This document shows, in pieces, positions 1 to 6,783 of a stretch of DNA of 19,340 nucleotides. The translations under genes were made by a program, and so were the position numbers. The stretch covers positions 1 to 19,340 of the forward strand of contig JBBQYL010000084.1 of NCBI GenBank assembly GCA_038208735.1, in the 5' to 3' direction. The notes beneath the pieces are model-generated. The model was not told the DNA's origin. It worked only from the letters and a program-made list of their open reading frames with translations, and made no database searches. Each line of letters starts with the position of its first letter. Positions within the stretch are counted from its first letter, which is position 1. The stretch comes from Scleromatobacter sp038208735. Lineage in GTDB: Bacteria; Pseudomonadota; Gammaproteobacteria; Burkholderiales; Burkholderiaceae_C.

Positions 1-77
1 CTGATCATCTTCACCACTTGAAGCTTGAACGCAGGGTCCATCGGGCGGCGTGGTCGGCGTATCGTCTTGTCTGTCAT
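1..77 (-). CDS. IS3-family transposase OrfA, N-terminal fragment (runs off window)
   Basis: The minus-strand ATG at 77-75 opens a frame of 25 codons that continues past the window edge. It begins MTDKTIRRPRRPMD and continues into PAFKLQVVKMI. The basic N-terminus followed by the 'xFKLQVVKM' segment is typical of the first helix of the HTH_Tnp_1 (IS3/IS911 OrfA) domain, which binds the element's ends. Only this start of the domain is visible. A GAG-rich stretch upstream could serve as a weak ribosome binding site. In IS3 elements OrfA is normally joined to the DDE-containing OrfB by a programmed frameshift, which cannot be seen here. Confidence 0.6.
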   Translation of the reverse strand, partial: MTDKTIRRPRRPMDPAFKLQVVKMI

Positions 78-140
78 GCTCGTCTCAGTCTCGGGGTTTC
101 AAGCCCTTATCGAGCTGTCCGATTTGATTGGACCACGACA
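1..140 (-). mobile_element. End of an IS3-family (IS150-like) insertion sequence, cut by window edge
   Basis: Reading leftward on the minus strand, a candidate terminal inverted repeat occupies 115-140. It starts TGTCGTGGTCC and ends TCGGACAG, resembling the IS150-group terminus (TGTACTGACCCC...GTTGGACAG) from memory. A transposase OrfA reading frame begins 37 bases inside it, at 77. That terminus-then-OrfA layout is normal for the left end of IS3-family elements. The rest of the element lies outside the window, so completeness, the other repeat and the target duplication cannot be judged. The terminus assignment is an inference; the OrfA match is the stronger evidence. Confidence 0.55.
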
Positions 141-545
141 GTGCTCGCTCAAGGCTTGCCGCATTCCGGGTATGTGCCACTGGTCGAGCGGCTTAAGGCC
201 CGTGGACTTTGACGTGTCCCCGCTCACGGTGTGTCGTCCGGGCTAGCGTCGAAGTCCTCGAGCGCGGTGAGGCGGATCGGCGCCTGGGCGCCTTCGTGAG
301 GCCCCTGCAGCAAGGCATCCCAGTCCGCGGATTCGACTCGAAATGGCTTCTAGGGATTGTCTCCCAAGCTTGTCGAAACCACGCTAGAGCTGCTTCTTTC
401 GGCCGAGGAGATGAAGATGACACCACGGGTTTTTCATGGGGAACTCTGCGTGCTTACGGCATTCGTTTCAGCTGATGCTTACACGTTCGGCGCAATCGCG
501 TGGGATAGCTCTCTTCCAGCTTACCCAGTTGGAGGCGCAACAAAC
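141..545. other. Stretch without a convincing gene; possible decayed coding remnant
   Basis: No reading frame here has a good start, ribosome site and protein-like composition. On the minus strand a frame open from 349 down to a TGA at 226-224 encodes protein-like text (FRVESADWDALL... ending LEDFDASPDDTP). It is preceded by an in-frame TAG, while an adjacent frame upstream reads ALAWFRQAWETIPR. This could be the tail of a gene broken by a frameshift, but I do not recognise a family. Base composition is less GC-rich than the region right of 2.4 kb. Confidence 0.3.
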
Positions 546-827
546 ATGAAGACAGCGGCTTCAGCTGACAAGGATGCCCGCGAAACGTGTCCAGGAGCAG
601 CGGAGGCTTCTAGGATTTCCCGTGCTTCTGCAAATTGCCAAGTGGTCATCCGATTTCATGACGAGTGCGTAGTGCGAGTGGTGGGAAAAGATGGAGCTGA
701 TGCCGGGATCGTAAGGCACGTTCCACTTGGCACAGCCCCACAGGCCACGCTCGAATTGTCGAAGTCGGAATGCGCGGACGGCTCTTGCAATGTGACGTCA
801 TCCTGCGACCAGGACGACGTCCAATAG
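546..827 (+). CDS. Small hypothetical protein, weakly supported
   Basis: A 93-residue frame starts at an ATG preceded by GGAGG at 531-535 (10-base spacing), which decides this start over the upstream in-frame ATG at 357. The product is cysteine-rich in its C-terminal half (ECADGSCNVTSSC) and has a central stretch that looks protein-like (QVVIRFHDECVVRVVG). No signal peptide, membrane segment or known domain is recognised. Codon use is less GC-biased than the core genes, as for the rest of the accessory region. Overlapping minus-strand frames (about 656-913) have GTG starts with no ribosome site, so this strand is preferred. It may still be non-coding. Confidence 0.27.
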   Translation: MKTAASADKDARETCPGAAEASRISRASANCQVVIRFHDECVVRVVGKDGADAGIVRHVPLGTAPQATLELSKSECADGSCNVTSSCDQDDVQ

Positions 828-944
828 CGTTCGATTGTGCCCGCTGCGTCCGGGCGGCATGGCTCTGCACTTTCCCAGTAGAGCTCGCGTCGCGCGAGTG
901 GTAGCGATTGCACACGGCTGGATCGTAGCCGTGCGCTGATTCTT

Positions 945-1691
945 TCAGTGAAGCGACGCTCTGGGCGCCGTGCGAAATGCAGACAACATCACTGCATCAG
1001 CGACGGTAGCGATGACGCTTCCTTCTCTACGTGCGAGGCCGGCGTCGATCCCGTCGTCAAGAACCACCTCAAACCGAAAGCGTGCGTTCTCTGGACGGTT
1101 TTTCACGTCGAGTATTTTTCTAATCGCGCTGCTGACAGAGTTGGTGTGCGGCTTGATGGCAAGGACGACGCGGCCCGCAATCTCGAAATCCATGCCATAT
1201 GTCTGTCCCGATATGCCCTGCAACTGAACATCCGCTCGCAATTCGTCGTCGGGGTAAGCGCGCGAGAGAAGCACCGCGACCTCATCTAGCAGTCCAGCAA
1301 CCTCGAGGTCGACGCCTTCGTTGGCTCGCTCCCAACTCGCCGTATCAAGCATCGTTTGCACAAAAAGCGCGAACGCACGGGGCGCGTCCGCCCTGGGTGC
1401 CCAAAGCTCGAACTCTAATTCCTGGGTCAGTGTGACACCGCATGTTCTCGCGATGCGGTGCAGGGGGCGCGTGCGCACTGCCGTGCTTAGATCCATGCCG
1501 CGGCCCATCATGTGCCATGCGACAGATCCATCATCGAAAAAGCGAACCTGTGCGCCCGCGTCTTCAACAAAGATTGATACGGCGTCTCCATCGGAAAACC
1601 GAAATGGCGTCTCAATCAGCGCGATCCGTCCAGCATCATCCAACGGCATGCAGGAGACGCCGATGAGTGAGGAAAGGTCATTGCAGATCAT
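945..1691 (-). CDS. DUF1828/DUF1829 domain protein
   Basis: The 248-residue protein has an N-terminal DUF1828-like segment at about residues 25-90 (TPFRFSDGDAVSIFVEDAG, then VRFFDDGSVAWHMM) and a C-terminal part matching the DUF1829 pattern (about 150-240, with IAGRVVLAIKP and FRFEVVLDDGID). Family assignment is by recall of these patterns; the biochemical function is unknown. There is no signal peptide or membrane helix, so it is probably cytosolic. Its ATG overlaps the stop of the upstream gene by four bases (ATGA at 1691-1688), so the two are translationally coupled and probably act together. Codon use is less GC-rich than in the core genes, consistent with acquisition by transfer. Confidence 0.72.
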   Translation of the reverse strand: MICNDLSSLIGVSCMPLDDAGRIALIETPFRFSDGDAVSIFVEDAGAQVRFFDDGSVAWHMMGRGMDLSTAVRTRPLHRIARTCGVTLTQELEFELWAPRADAPRAFALFVQTMLDTASWERANEGVDLEVAGLLDEVAVLLSRAYPDDELRADVQLQGISGQTYGMDFEIAGRVVLAIKPHTNSVSSAIRKILDVKNRPENARFRFEVVLDDGIDAGLARREGSVIATVADAVMLSAFRTAPRASLH

Positions 1692-2152
1692 GATTCCAGC
1701 CTGAATTCGAATGGGTCGTAGGGCTCTGGGTCGAACGTGATCAGTGTGGAGCTCTTGAAATGGGAAAGAGCTTGGTCGAAGCTCCAGTCTACCCAGTCAC
1801 GCTGTGTTTGGAATCGGGGTTCGCCGAAGTGATCGTGCGGCCAAGAATGTTCATTTACAGGCAGTCTTGGGTAGTGCTTGATGTCAAGTTGATAGCATCT
1901 TGCGAGCCCGCGGGCCCCTGTCTTAAATACGCTGAAGAGCGTCCGTCGGATATCGGTCTTTTCCGACTTCGAAACAGACAGATCGACATACAGACCGCGA
2001 ACGTTTCCTAGAGAATCGAGCAGGCCGGCGCCAGCGCAATATACCAAGCCCCCTGCACGTTTGCCGACCCAGGGCAGTATGTCGTTGCAAACCGAGGGCA
2101 TGGCCATGAGCGCCCGTGCCTCAGCTTCATCAAGGTCGCCAAAAGAGGCCAT
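1688..2152 (-). CDS. DUF6978-like protein, partner of the DUF1828 gene
   Basis: The 154-residue soluble protein starts at an ATG with AGGAG about five bases upstream. A histidine-rich block at about residues 88-111 (YQLDIKHYPRLPVNEHSWPH) resembles the 'RLDI-G-H-NP...PHIH-Y' block I associate with the DUF6978 family, which often neighbours DUF1828 genes; this identification is from memory. Residues H93, H102, H106 and H108 could bind metal or a substrate, but no catalytic motif is established. Its stop overlaps the DUF1828 start by four bases. The gene lies directly downstream of the tRNA-Arg and its terminator, on the same strand, in the less GC-rich region. A toxin-antitoxin or defence role is conceivable but not shown. 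Confidence 0.5.
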   Translation of the reverse strand: MASFGDLDEAEARALMAMPSVCNDILPWVGKRAGGLVYCAGAGLLDSLGNVRGLYVDLSVSKSEKTDIRRTLFSVFKTGARGLARCYQLDIKHYPRLPVNEHSWPHDHFGEPRFQTQRDWVDWSFDQALSHFKSSTLITFDPEPYDPFEFRLES

Positions 2153-2278
2153 TCGTTCTCCTGCTCCGGATCCGGCGGTTCTGCATCATCGCTGACGAGT
2201 GAAAACGGCGAAATCCCGGATCACCGTGCCGAGGGCGCGTGACGGACGGGATTGGTACACCTTTAGGACGTGGCCAAG

Positions 2279-2310
2279 AAAAAAGGACTGAGCATTGCTG
2301 CCAAGTCCTT
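2279..2310 (-). terminator. Rho-independent terminator of tRNA-Arg
   Basis: Read on the minus strand, AAGGACT (2310-2304) pairs with AGTCCTT (2289-2283), and an inner GCA/TGC pair closes the loop. The stem runs directly into a six-base T tract (2284-2279). It lies 18 bases after the encoded CCA of the tRNA, so it ends the tRNA transcript before the DUF6978-like gene. Confidence 0.75.
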
Positions 2311-2328
2311 GATTCGCCCAACAAATTC

Positions 2329-2405
2329 TGGTGCGCCCGACTGGGTTCGAACCAGTGACCCCTGCCTTCGGAGGGCAGTACTCTATCCAGCTGAGCTACG
2401 GGCGC
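2329..2405 (-). tRNA. tRNA-Arg (anticodon CCG)
   Basis: The minus strand folds into a full cloverleaf. The acceptor stem GCGCCCG pairs with CGGGCGC, the D-arm contains AGCTGGATA, and the anticodon stem CTGCC/GGCAG encloses the loop CTCCGAA, placing CCG at positions 34-36. The T-arm carries GGTTCGAACC and CCA is encoded at 2331-2329. CCG reads the arginine codon CGG. The 3' end faces the less GC-rich accessory region on the left, the side where integrative elements usually insert. Confidence 0.95.
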
Positions 2406-2415
2406 GCAACGCCGG

Positions 2416-2421
2416 AGTTTA
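2416..2421 (-). promoter_or_regulatory. Candidate -10 element for tRNA-Arg
   Basis: TAAACT on the minus strand lies ten bases before the mature tRNA 5' end, the right distance for a short precursor leader. No good -35 hexamer is seen 16-18 bases upstream, so support is weak. Confidence 0.3.
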
Positions 2422-2590
2422 GCCGATCCCACGGCTTGAACGGTTCGGGCTCCGGCCGGGATCAACCGGGAAGGGCCGGTCCGCCAGCGTCGGTCGACGG
2501 GCTGTTGCCTAGGCCTTTCGGCCTTTTGTAGGGCCATGGAGCCTGAACTACCATTCAAACCAACTGAAGTGCGGCGTCAATCGCTCTCAA

Positions 2591-2613
2591 CCCGGCGCGG
2601 GGCAAGCGCCGGG
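2591..2613 (+). repeat. GC hairpin ahead of the cytochrome b561 gene
   Basis: CCCGGCGC (2591-2598) pairs perfectly with GCGCCGGG (2606-2613) around a seven-base loop. There is no T tract, so it is not a simple terminator. A closely similar segment recurs at 3859-3879 ahead of the second yceI-like gene. The rest of 2406-2675 shows no gene. Confidence 0.4.
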
Positions 2614-2675
2614 ACACTGAACTTCAGGATGCCACGCCGCTCCCTTTCCCGCCACGCCGCATCCGCCAACGGAAC

Positions 2676-3254
2676 ATGACCACTTCGACCTTGCCCGCTA
2701 CCCGCTATACCGGCACCGCCGTCCTGCTTCACTGGCTGATGGCGCTGGGCATCGTCGGCAACTTCTGCGTCGGGCTGTACATGTCCGACCTGCCGATGTC
2801 GATGATGCGGTTGAAGCTGTACAACTATCACAAGTGGGCCGGCGCCACGATCCTGCTGCTGGCCGCGCTGCGCCTGCTGTGGCGCCTCACCCATCGTCCG
2901 CCGGCCGAACTGCCGGCGCCGAAGTGGCAGCACACGGCGGCCTCGCTCACGCACTGGGGCCTGTACGCGCTGTTCTTCGCGGTGCCTCTGGTGGGCTGGG
3001 CCTACAGCTCGGCCGCCGGCTTCCCGATCGTGCTGTTCGGCAAGATCCCGTTGCCCGACTTCGTGCCCAAGGATCACGACCTGGCCGAGATGATCAAGCC
3101 CTGGCACGGCGACCTGGCCTGGGTGCTGTTCGCCCTGGTGGCGCTGCACGTGGCCGCCGTCTTCAAGCACATGGTCATCGACCGCGACGGACTGGTCCGC
3201 CGCATGATCCCCGGCCGCGACCGAACCTCTTCCCCGAACCGAGACATTCCATGA
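2676..3254 (+). CDS. Cytochrome b561 family di-heme membrane protein
   Basis: The 192-residue protein has four hydrophobic segments (about 14-36, 52-70, 92-112 and 146-165), each with histidines of the Ni/Fe-hydrogenase/cytochrome b561 fold: H19 in LLHW, H52 in YHKW, H93 in LTHWG, H144 in KPWHG and H158 in ALHV. These would ligate two b-type hemes in the inner membrane and pass electrons to or from the quinone pool. Length fits the family. It overlaps the following yceI gene by four bases (ATGA), and cytochrome b561 and YceI genes are recurrent neighbours in proteobacteria. The frame ends with a hydrophilic tail (RDRTSSPNRDIP). Confidence 0.9.
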   Translation: MTTSTLPATRYTGTAVLLHWLMALGIVGNFCVGLYMSDLPMSMMRLKLYNYHKWAGATILLLAALRLLWRLTHRPPAELPAPKWQHTAASLTHWGLYALFFAVPLVGWAYSSAAGFPIVLFGKIPLPDFVPKDHDLAEMIKPWHGDLAWVLFALVALHVAAVFKHMVIDRDGLVRRMIPGRDRTSSPNRDIP

Positions 3255-3817
3255 ACAAGCTTCGCACCGTTCTCACGCTCGCCGCATCGCTGGCCCTCAG
3301 CGGCGTCGCCTTCGCGCAGGCCAAGGTGGTTCCGGCGCAGAGCCAGATCACGTTCGCCATCAAGGAGATGGGCGTGCCCGTCGAGGGCAGGTTCGCCAAG
3401 TGGACGGCCGACATCGCGTTCGACCCGAAGAAGCCCGAGACCGGCAAGGTGGCCTTCACGATCGCCACGTCCAGCGCCACGTTCGGCTCGGCCGAGACCG
3501 ACGCCGAGGTGCCCAAGGCCACGTGGTTCAACGTGGCGAAGTTCCCCAACGCCACCTTCGCGTCCACCGCCATCAAGGCCGAGGGCGGCGGCAAGTACGA
3601 CGTGTCGGGCAAGCTCAGCGTCAAGGGCACCACCAAGGACATCGTCGTGCCCATCGCGCTGGTGCAGGCCGGCCCGGCCACCACCGCCACCGGTACGTTC
3701 ACCATCAAGCGCAACGACTTCAAGATCGGCGAGGGCGAGTGGACGGACACCTCGCAGCTGGCCGACGAGGTGGTGGTCAAGTTCAGGATCGCGCTGACCG
3801 GCGTGGCGCCGCTCTGA
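3251..3817 (+). CDS. YceI family periplasmic protein (copy 1)
   Basis: The 188-residue precursor has a signal peptide (MNKLRTVLTLAASLALSGVA, cleavage near FAQA). The mature part follows the YceI pattern: an early SQITFAIKEMGVPVEGRF strand pair, 'KATWFNVAKFPNATF' in the middle, and a C-terminal 'RNDFKIGEGEW'. YceI proteins are lipocalin-like barrels that bind long isoprenoid lipids such as a polyprenyl or ubiquinone-type tail in the periplasm. This copy is closest in layout to canonical YceI proteins and lacks the paired cysteines of the next two copies. It starts inside the end of the cytochrome b561 frame (ATGA overlap), so the two are probably co-translated. Confidence 0.92.
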   Translation: MNKLRTVLTLAASLALSGVAFAQAKVVPAQSQITFAIKEMGVPVEGRFAKWTADIAFDPKKPETGKVAFTIATSSATFGSAETDAEVPKATWFNVAKFPNATFASTAIKAEGGGKYDVSGKLSVKGTTKDIVVPIALVQAGPATTATGTFTIKRNDFKIGEGEWTDTSQLADEVVVKFRIALTGVAPL

Positions 3818-3858
3818 TTCGAGAAATTTCCCTTGCCCTTCGCGGGGCGGCAGCCGGT

Positions 3859-3879
3859 GGCGCGGGTCAGCGCCGGGAC
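3859..3879 (+). repeat. Second copy of the GC hairpin segment, ahead of yceI copy 2
   Basis: Twenty-one bases match the segment at 2594-2615 with one substitution and one missing base: GGCGCGGG, variable centre, then GCGCCGGGAC. It can form a five-base stem, GGCGC/GCGCC, around a six-base loop. It lies in the 101-base gap between yceI copies 1 and 2, where it could affect read-through or RNA processing. Confidence 0.35.
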
Positions 3880-3918
3880 GCTTCCATTCCTGTTTCCCTG
3901 ACCCGCTGGAGTTTCCCC

Positions 3919-4494
3919 ATGAAGAAGATTTCCCTGCTGGCCGTCGTGGCCGCCCTCGGTTTCGCTGCCGCCGCCCACGCCGAATCGGCCACCTACGCCA
4001 TCGAGCCGAGCCACTCGTTCGCCACGTTCGAGATCGGCCACTTCGGCACGTCCACCAACCGCGGCCGCTTCAACAAGACCAGCGGCACCGTGACGCTGGA
4101 CAAGGTCGCCAAGACCGGCACGCTCGACGTCACCGTCGACACCACGTCGCTGGACACCGGCACCGCCGCGTTCACCAAGCACATCTCCAGCGAGGAAATC
4201 CTCAACGTCGCCGCCAATCCGACGGCGCACCTGGTGGCCACCAAGTTCACCTTCAGCGGCGACAAGGTCACCGAGATCGCCGGCAACCTCACGCTCAACG
4301 GCAAGACCAACCCGGTGGTGCTGAAGGCGCAGAACTACAACTGCTACAACAGCCCGATGATCAAGCGCGAAGTCTGCGGCGGCGACTTCGACACGACGAT
4401 CGTGCGCAGCCAGTACGGCGTGTCGTACGGCCTGAACTACGGCTTCCCCGACGCCGTTCATTTGGTGATCCAGGTTGAAGCCGTCAAGCAATAA
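3919..4494 (+). CDS. YceI family periplasmic protein (copy 2, two-cysteine type)
   Basis: The 191-residue precursor starts at an ATG with GGAG seven bases upstream (3908-3911). It has a signal peptide (MKKISLLAVVAALGFAAAA, cleavage after AHA), then a YceI barrel beginning 'YAIEPSHSFATFEIGHFGTS'. The C-terminal half carries YNCYNSPMIKREVCGGDF: two cysteines eleven residues apart that could form a periplasmic disulfide. The protein ends in the family-typical strand 'AVHLVIQVEAVKQ'. It shares this layout with copy 3 but not copy 1, so copies 2 and 3 are a paralogous pair distinct from copy 1. A lipid-binding role is inferred from the family. Confidence 0.92.
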   Translation: MKKISLLAVVAALGFAAAAHAESATYAIEPSHSFATFEIGHFGTSTNRGRFNKTSGTVTLDKVAKTGTLDVTVDTTSLDTGTAAFTKHISSEEILNVAANPTAHLVATKFTFSGDKVTEIAGNLTLNGKTNPVVLKAQNYNCYNSPMIKREVCGGDFDTTIVRSQYGVSYGLNYGFPDAVHLVIQVEAVKQ

Positions 4495-5092
4495 GACGTT
4501 CGGCGCCGTCCTTCGGGCGGCGCTCGTCGCCTCCTGCGCCAGCCCGGGCCTTTCGCCCGCGTTGGCGCAGTCCGTCGCGGGGCCGGTCACGTACCGGCTC
4601 GACCCGGACCACACGTTCGTCACGTTCGAGGTGCTGCATTTCGGCACCTCCACGCTGCGCGGGCGCATTGGTCCGGTGACGGGCGAAGTGACGCTCGATC
4701 GCGCGGCGCGCACGGGTGACGTGCGCCTCCGCATCCCCATGTCCACGCTGAGCACCGGCCTGCGCACGCTCGATGCGCGGCTGAGAGAGCCCGACCTGCT
4801 GGCCACCGTCGAATACCCCGAGGCCTATTTCGTGGCTACCGCGTTCCAGTTCGACGCGGCGGGCGGCGTGAAGGGGGTACGCGGCGAGTTCACGCTGCGC
4901 GGCGTGGGCGAGCCGCTGTCGCTGGTGGCCAGGACGTTCGCGTGCCGGCACGACGCCGGCCGGGATCGCGAGGTCTGCGGTGGCGATTTCACGGGCGACC
5001 TGAAGCGCCACGAGTTTGGGGCCTCCTTCGGCGAACCCTTCGTCGGCGACGACGTGCACCTGGTCGTCCAGGTGGAGGCGATCGCGCCCTGA
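4475..5092 (+). CDS. YceI family protein (copy 3, two-cysteine type, probable TTG start)
   Basis: The 205-residue frame is clearly related to copy 2: it shares FVTFEVLHFGTSTLRGR, the cysteine pair in TFACRHDAGRDREVCGGDF, and a matching C-terminal 'VHLVVQVEAIAP'. No ATG or GTG precedes the conserved part in frame. The best start is TTG at 4475, inside the last 20 bases of copy 2, which gives an N-terminal export signal and implies translational coupling. The signal could be read two ways: a lipobox VASC at C21, giving a lipoprotein, or ordinary cleavage near ALAQ at about residue 32. Its sequence has diverged more than copy 2, for instance AARTG in place of VAKTG, as expected after duplication. 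Confidence 0.85.
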   Translation: MKPSSNKTFGAVLRAALVASCASPGLSPALAQSVAGPVTYRLDPDHTFVTFEVLHFGTSTLRGRIGPVTGEVTLDRAARTGDVRLRIPMSTLSTGLRTLDARLREPDLLATVEYPEAYFVATAFQFDAAGGVKGVRGEFTLRGVGEPLSLVARTFACRHDAGRDREVCGGDFTGDLKRHEFGASFGEPFVGDDVHLVVQVEAIAP

Positions 5093-5116
5093 CGCGACCG
5101 CGCAACGCCGGTGCCC

Positions 5117-5122
5117 GATAAT
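5117..5122 (+). promoter_or_regulatory. Candidate -10 element for aroG
   Basis: GATAAT followed by CG lies 46 bases before the aroG ATG, in the 76-base gap after yceI copy 3. The same GAYAATC form recurs before ruvA, phoH and the DUF1840 gene in this window. No convincing -35 hexamer is seen. Confidence 0.4.
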
Positions 5123-5168
5123 CGACCGTTTGCCGCGCCGGCGGCCTGAAATCCCGAAAGCTTTGGCG

Positions 5169-6293
5169 ATGACTCTCCCAGACGATTGGCGGCACGACCG
5201 CGAGGTCGGCGTGCAACCCGACACGACGTTGGACACCACGCGTGTCGACGACGTGCGCATCGGCGCCGTCCGCCCGCTCATTTCCCCCGCGCTGCTGCTC
5301 GACGACATGCCCGCGCCCGACAGCGCCGTGCGGCTGGTGGAAGGCGCGCGCACCGAGCTCGCCAAGGTGCTGGCCGGCACCGACGACCGCCTCATCGTGG
5401 TGGTGGGTCCGTGCTCGATCCACGACCACGACCAGGCGTTGGAATACGCGCGCCACCTGAAGGTGGTGGCCGACGCGCTGAAGGACGACCTGCTGGTGGT
5501 GATGCGCGTGTATTTCGAGAAGCCGCGCACCACGGTCGGCTGGAAGGGCTACATCAACGACCCGCGGCTGGACGGCAGCTTCCGCATCAACGAGGGCCTG
5601 CGCAAGGCTCGCGAACTGCTGCTGGACGTGGCCGCCATCGGCCTGCCCGCCGGCACCGAGTTCCTCGACCTGCTGAGCCCGCAGTACATCGCCGACCTGG
5701 TGTCGTGGGGCGCGATCGGCGCCCGCACCACCGAAAGCCAGAGCCACCGCCAGCTCGCCTCGGGGCTGTCGTGCCCGGTGGGCTTCAAGAACGGCACCGA
5801 CGGCGGCATCAAGGTGGCTGCCGACGCGATCCTCGCCGCCAACGCGCCGCACGCGTTCATGGGCATGACCAAGATGGGCCAGGCCGCCATCTTCGAGACG
5901 CGCGGCAACGCCGACTGCCACGTGATCCTGCGCGGCGGCAAGAGCCCCAACTACAAGGCGCCCGACGTGACCGCCGCCTGCGGCGCGCTCGCCGAGCGCG
6001 CTCTGCGCGAGCAGGTGATGATCGATTTCTCGCACGCCAACTCCGAGAAGAAGCACGGCCGCCAGATCGACGTCGGCGCCGACGTGGCCGCGCAGATCTC
6101 GGGCGGCGACCGCCGCATCACCGGCGTGATGATCGAGAGCCATCTGGCCGACGGCCGGCAGGACCTGAAGCCGGGCACCACGCCGGTCTGGGGCGTGTCG
6201 ATCACCGACGCCTGCATCAGCTGGGCCGACACCGAGCCGCTGCTCATCCGCCTGGCCAAGGCGGTTCGCGAGCGCCGCGCCCTGACGCAATGA
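5169..6293 (+). CDS. aroG: 3-deoxy-7-phosphoheptulonate (DAHP) synthase, class I
   Basis: The 374-residue enzyme joins phosphoenolpyruvate and erythrose 4-phosphate, the first step of the shikimate pathway to aromatic amino acids, in the cytosol. All class I AroF/G/H hallmarks are present: VGPCSIHD with metal ligand C82, KPRTTVGWKG at 118-127 for phosphoenolpyruvate binding, GARTTESQ at 184-191, and further metal ligands H289, E323 and D347. These four match E. coli AroG C61, H268, E302 and D326 with a constant offset of 21, so the protein has a somewhat longer N-terminus. Which amino acid inhibits it cannot be read with confidence. The ATG at 5169 is preferred over upstream frame extension because conserved sequence begins after it. 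The next gene overlaps by four bases. Confidence 0.95.
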   Translation: MTLPDDWRHDREVGVQPDTTLDTTRVDDVRIGAVRPLISPALLLDDMPAPDSAVRLVEGARTELAKVLAGTDDRLIVVVGPCSIHDHDQALEYARHLKVVADALKDDLLVVMRVYFEKPRTTVGWKGYINDPRLDGSFRINEGLRKARELLLDVAAIGLPAGTEFLDLLSPQYIADLVSWGAIGARTTESQSHRQLASGLSCPVGFKNGTDGGIKVAADAILAANAPHAFMGMTKMGQAAIFETRGNADCHVILRGGKSPNYKAPDVTAACGALAERALREQVMIDFSHANSEKKHGRQIDVGADVAAQISGGDRRITGVMIESHLADGRQDLKPGTTPVWGVSITDACISWADTEPLLIRLAKAVRERRALTQ

Positions 6294-6745
6294 ACGCCGT
6301 GACGGTCCCGCTCGACGCCGCGGCCGGTGCTGCCGGCGCGGTGCGCTACGTGGGATTCTGGCCGCGCGTGGTCGCCGGCCTGCTCGACCTGGTCCTGGTG
6401 CTGTTCGTGGTGACGCCGGTCGCCGTGTTCCTGTTCGGCGACGGCTGGACCGACGGGCGCGGCGTGATCGGCTTCGCCGTCAACTGGGTGCCGCTGGGCG
6501 GCGCCATCATCGCGTTCTGGAAGACCAAGGGCGCGACGCCCGGCAAGATGGCGATCTCCGCGGTCGTGGTCGACGCGCAGACGCATGCCCCCGTCGACTT
6601 CTGGCAGGCGCTCACGCGCTACGTCGGCTACTTCGTGTCGACCGTGCCCGTTTTCGCCGGACTCGGATGGGTCGCCTTCGACGCGCGCAAGCAGGGCTGG
6701 CATGACAAGATGGCGCGCACGGTGGTGATCTACCGCCCGCGCTGA
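6290..6745 (+). CDS. RDD family membrane protein
   Basis: The 151-residue protein has the RDD layout: R25 in 'FWPRVVAGLLDLVLVLF' opening the first membrane segment, a second hydrophobic segment around 60-75 (IGFAVNWVPLGGAIIAFW), the 'KGATPGKMA' turn, and the closing 'GWVAFDARKQGWHDKMARTVV', which carries the second and third signature positions. RDD proteins are inner-membrane proteins of mostly unknown function; some are proposed to act in ion transport. The start overlaps the aroG stop by four bases (ATGA), so translation is coupled, but no metabolic link to aromatic synthesis is evident. Confidence 0.9.
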   Translation: MNAVTVPLDAAAGAAGAVRYVGFWPRVVAGLLDLVLVLFVVTPVAVFLFGDGWTDGRGVIGFAVNWVPLGGAIIAFWKTKGATPGKMAISAVVVDAQTHAPVDFWQALTRYVGYFVSTVPVFAGLGWVAFDARKQGWHDKMARTVVIYRPR

Positions 6746-6783
6746 TCGTCCGGCGCGCGGCACCTGGCAGGAGAACGTTGGCG

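Noticed and set aside
646..915. Minus-strand open frames opposite the small ORF at 546-827
   Set aside because: They start with GTG, have no ribosome site and show no recognisable family; neither strand is strong but the plus frame has a good ribosome site.
2511..2527. AGGCC-TTTC-GGCCT followed by TTT as a terminator
   Set aside because: The stem is only five pairs and no plus-strand gene lies upstream, so a function cannot be supported.
3175..4806. Long minus-strand open frame across the YceI genes
   Set aside because: It is antisense to three clear YceI genes and reads low-complexity Val/Ala/Arg text, as expected from reverse-strand frames in GC-rich DNA.
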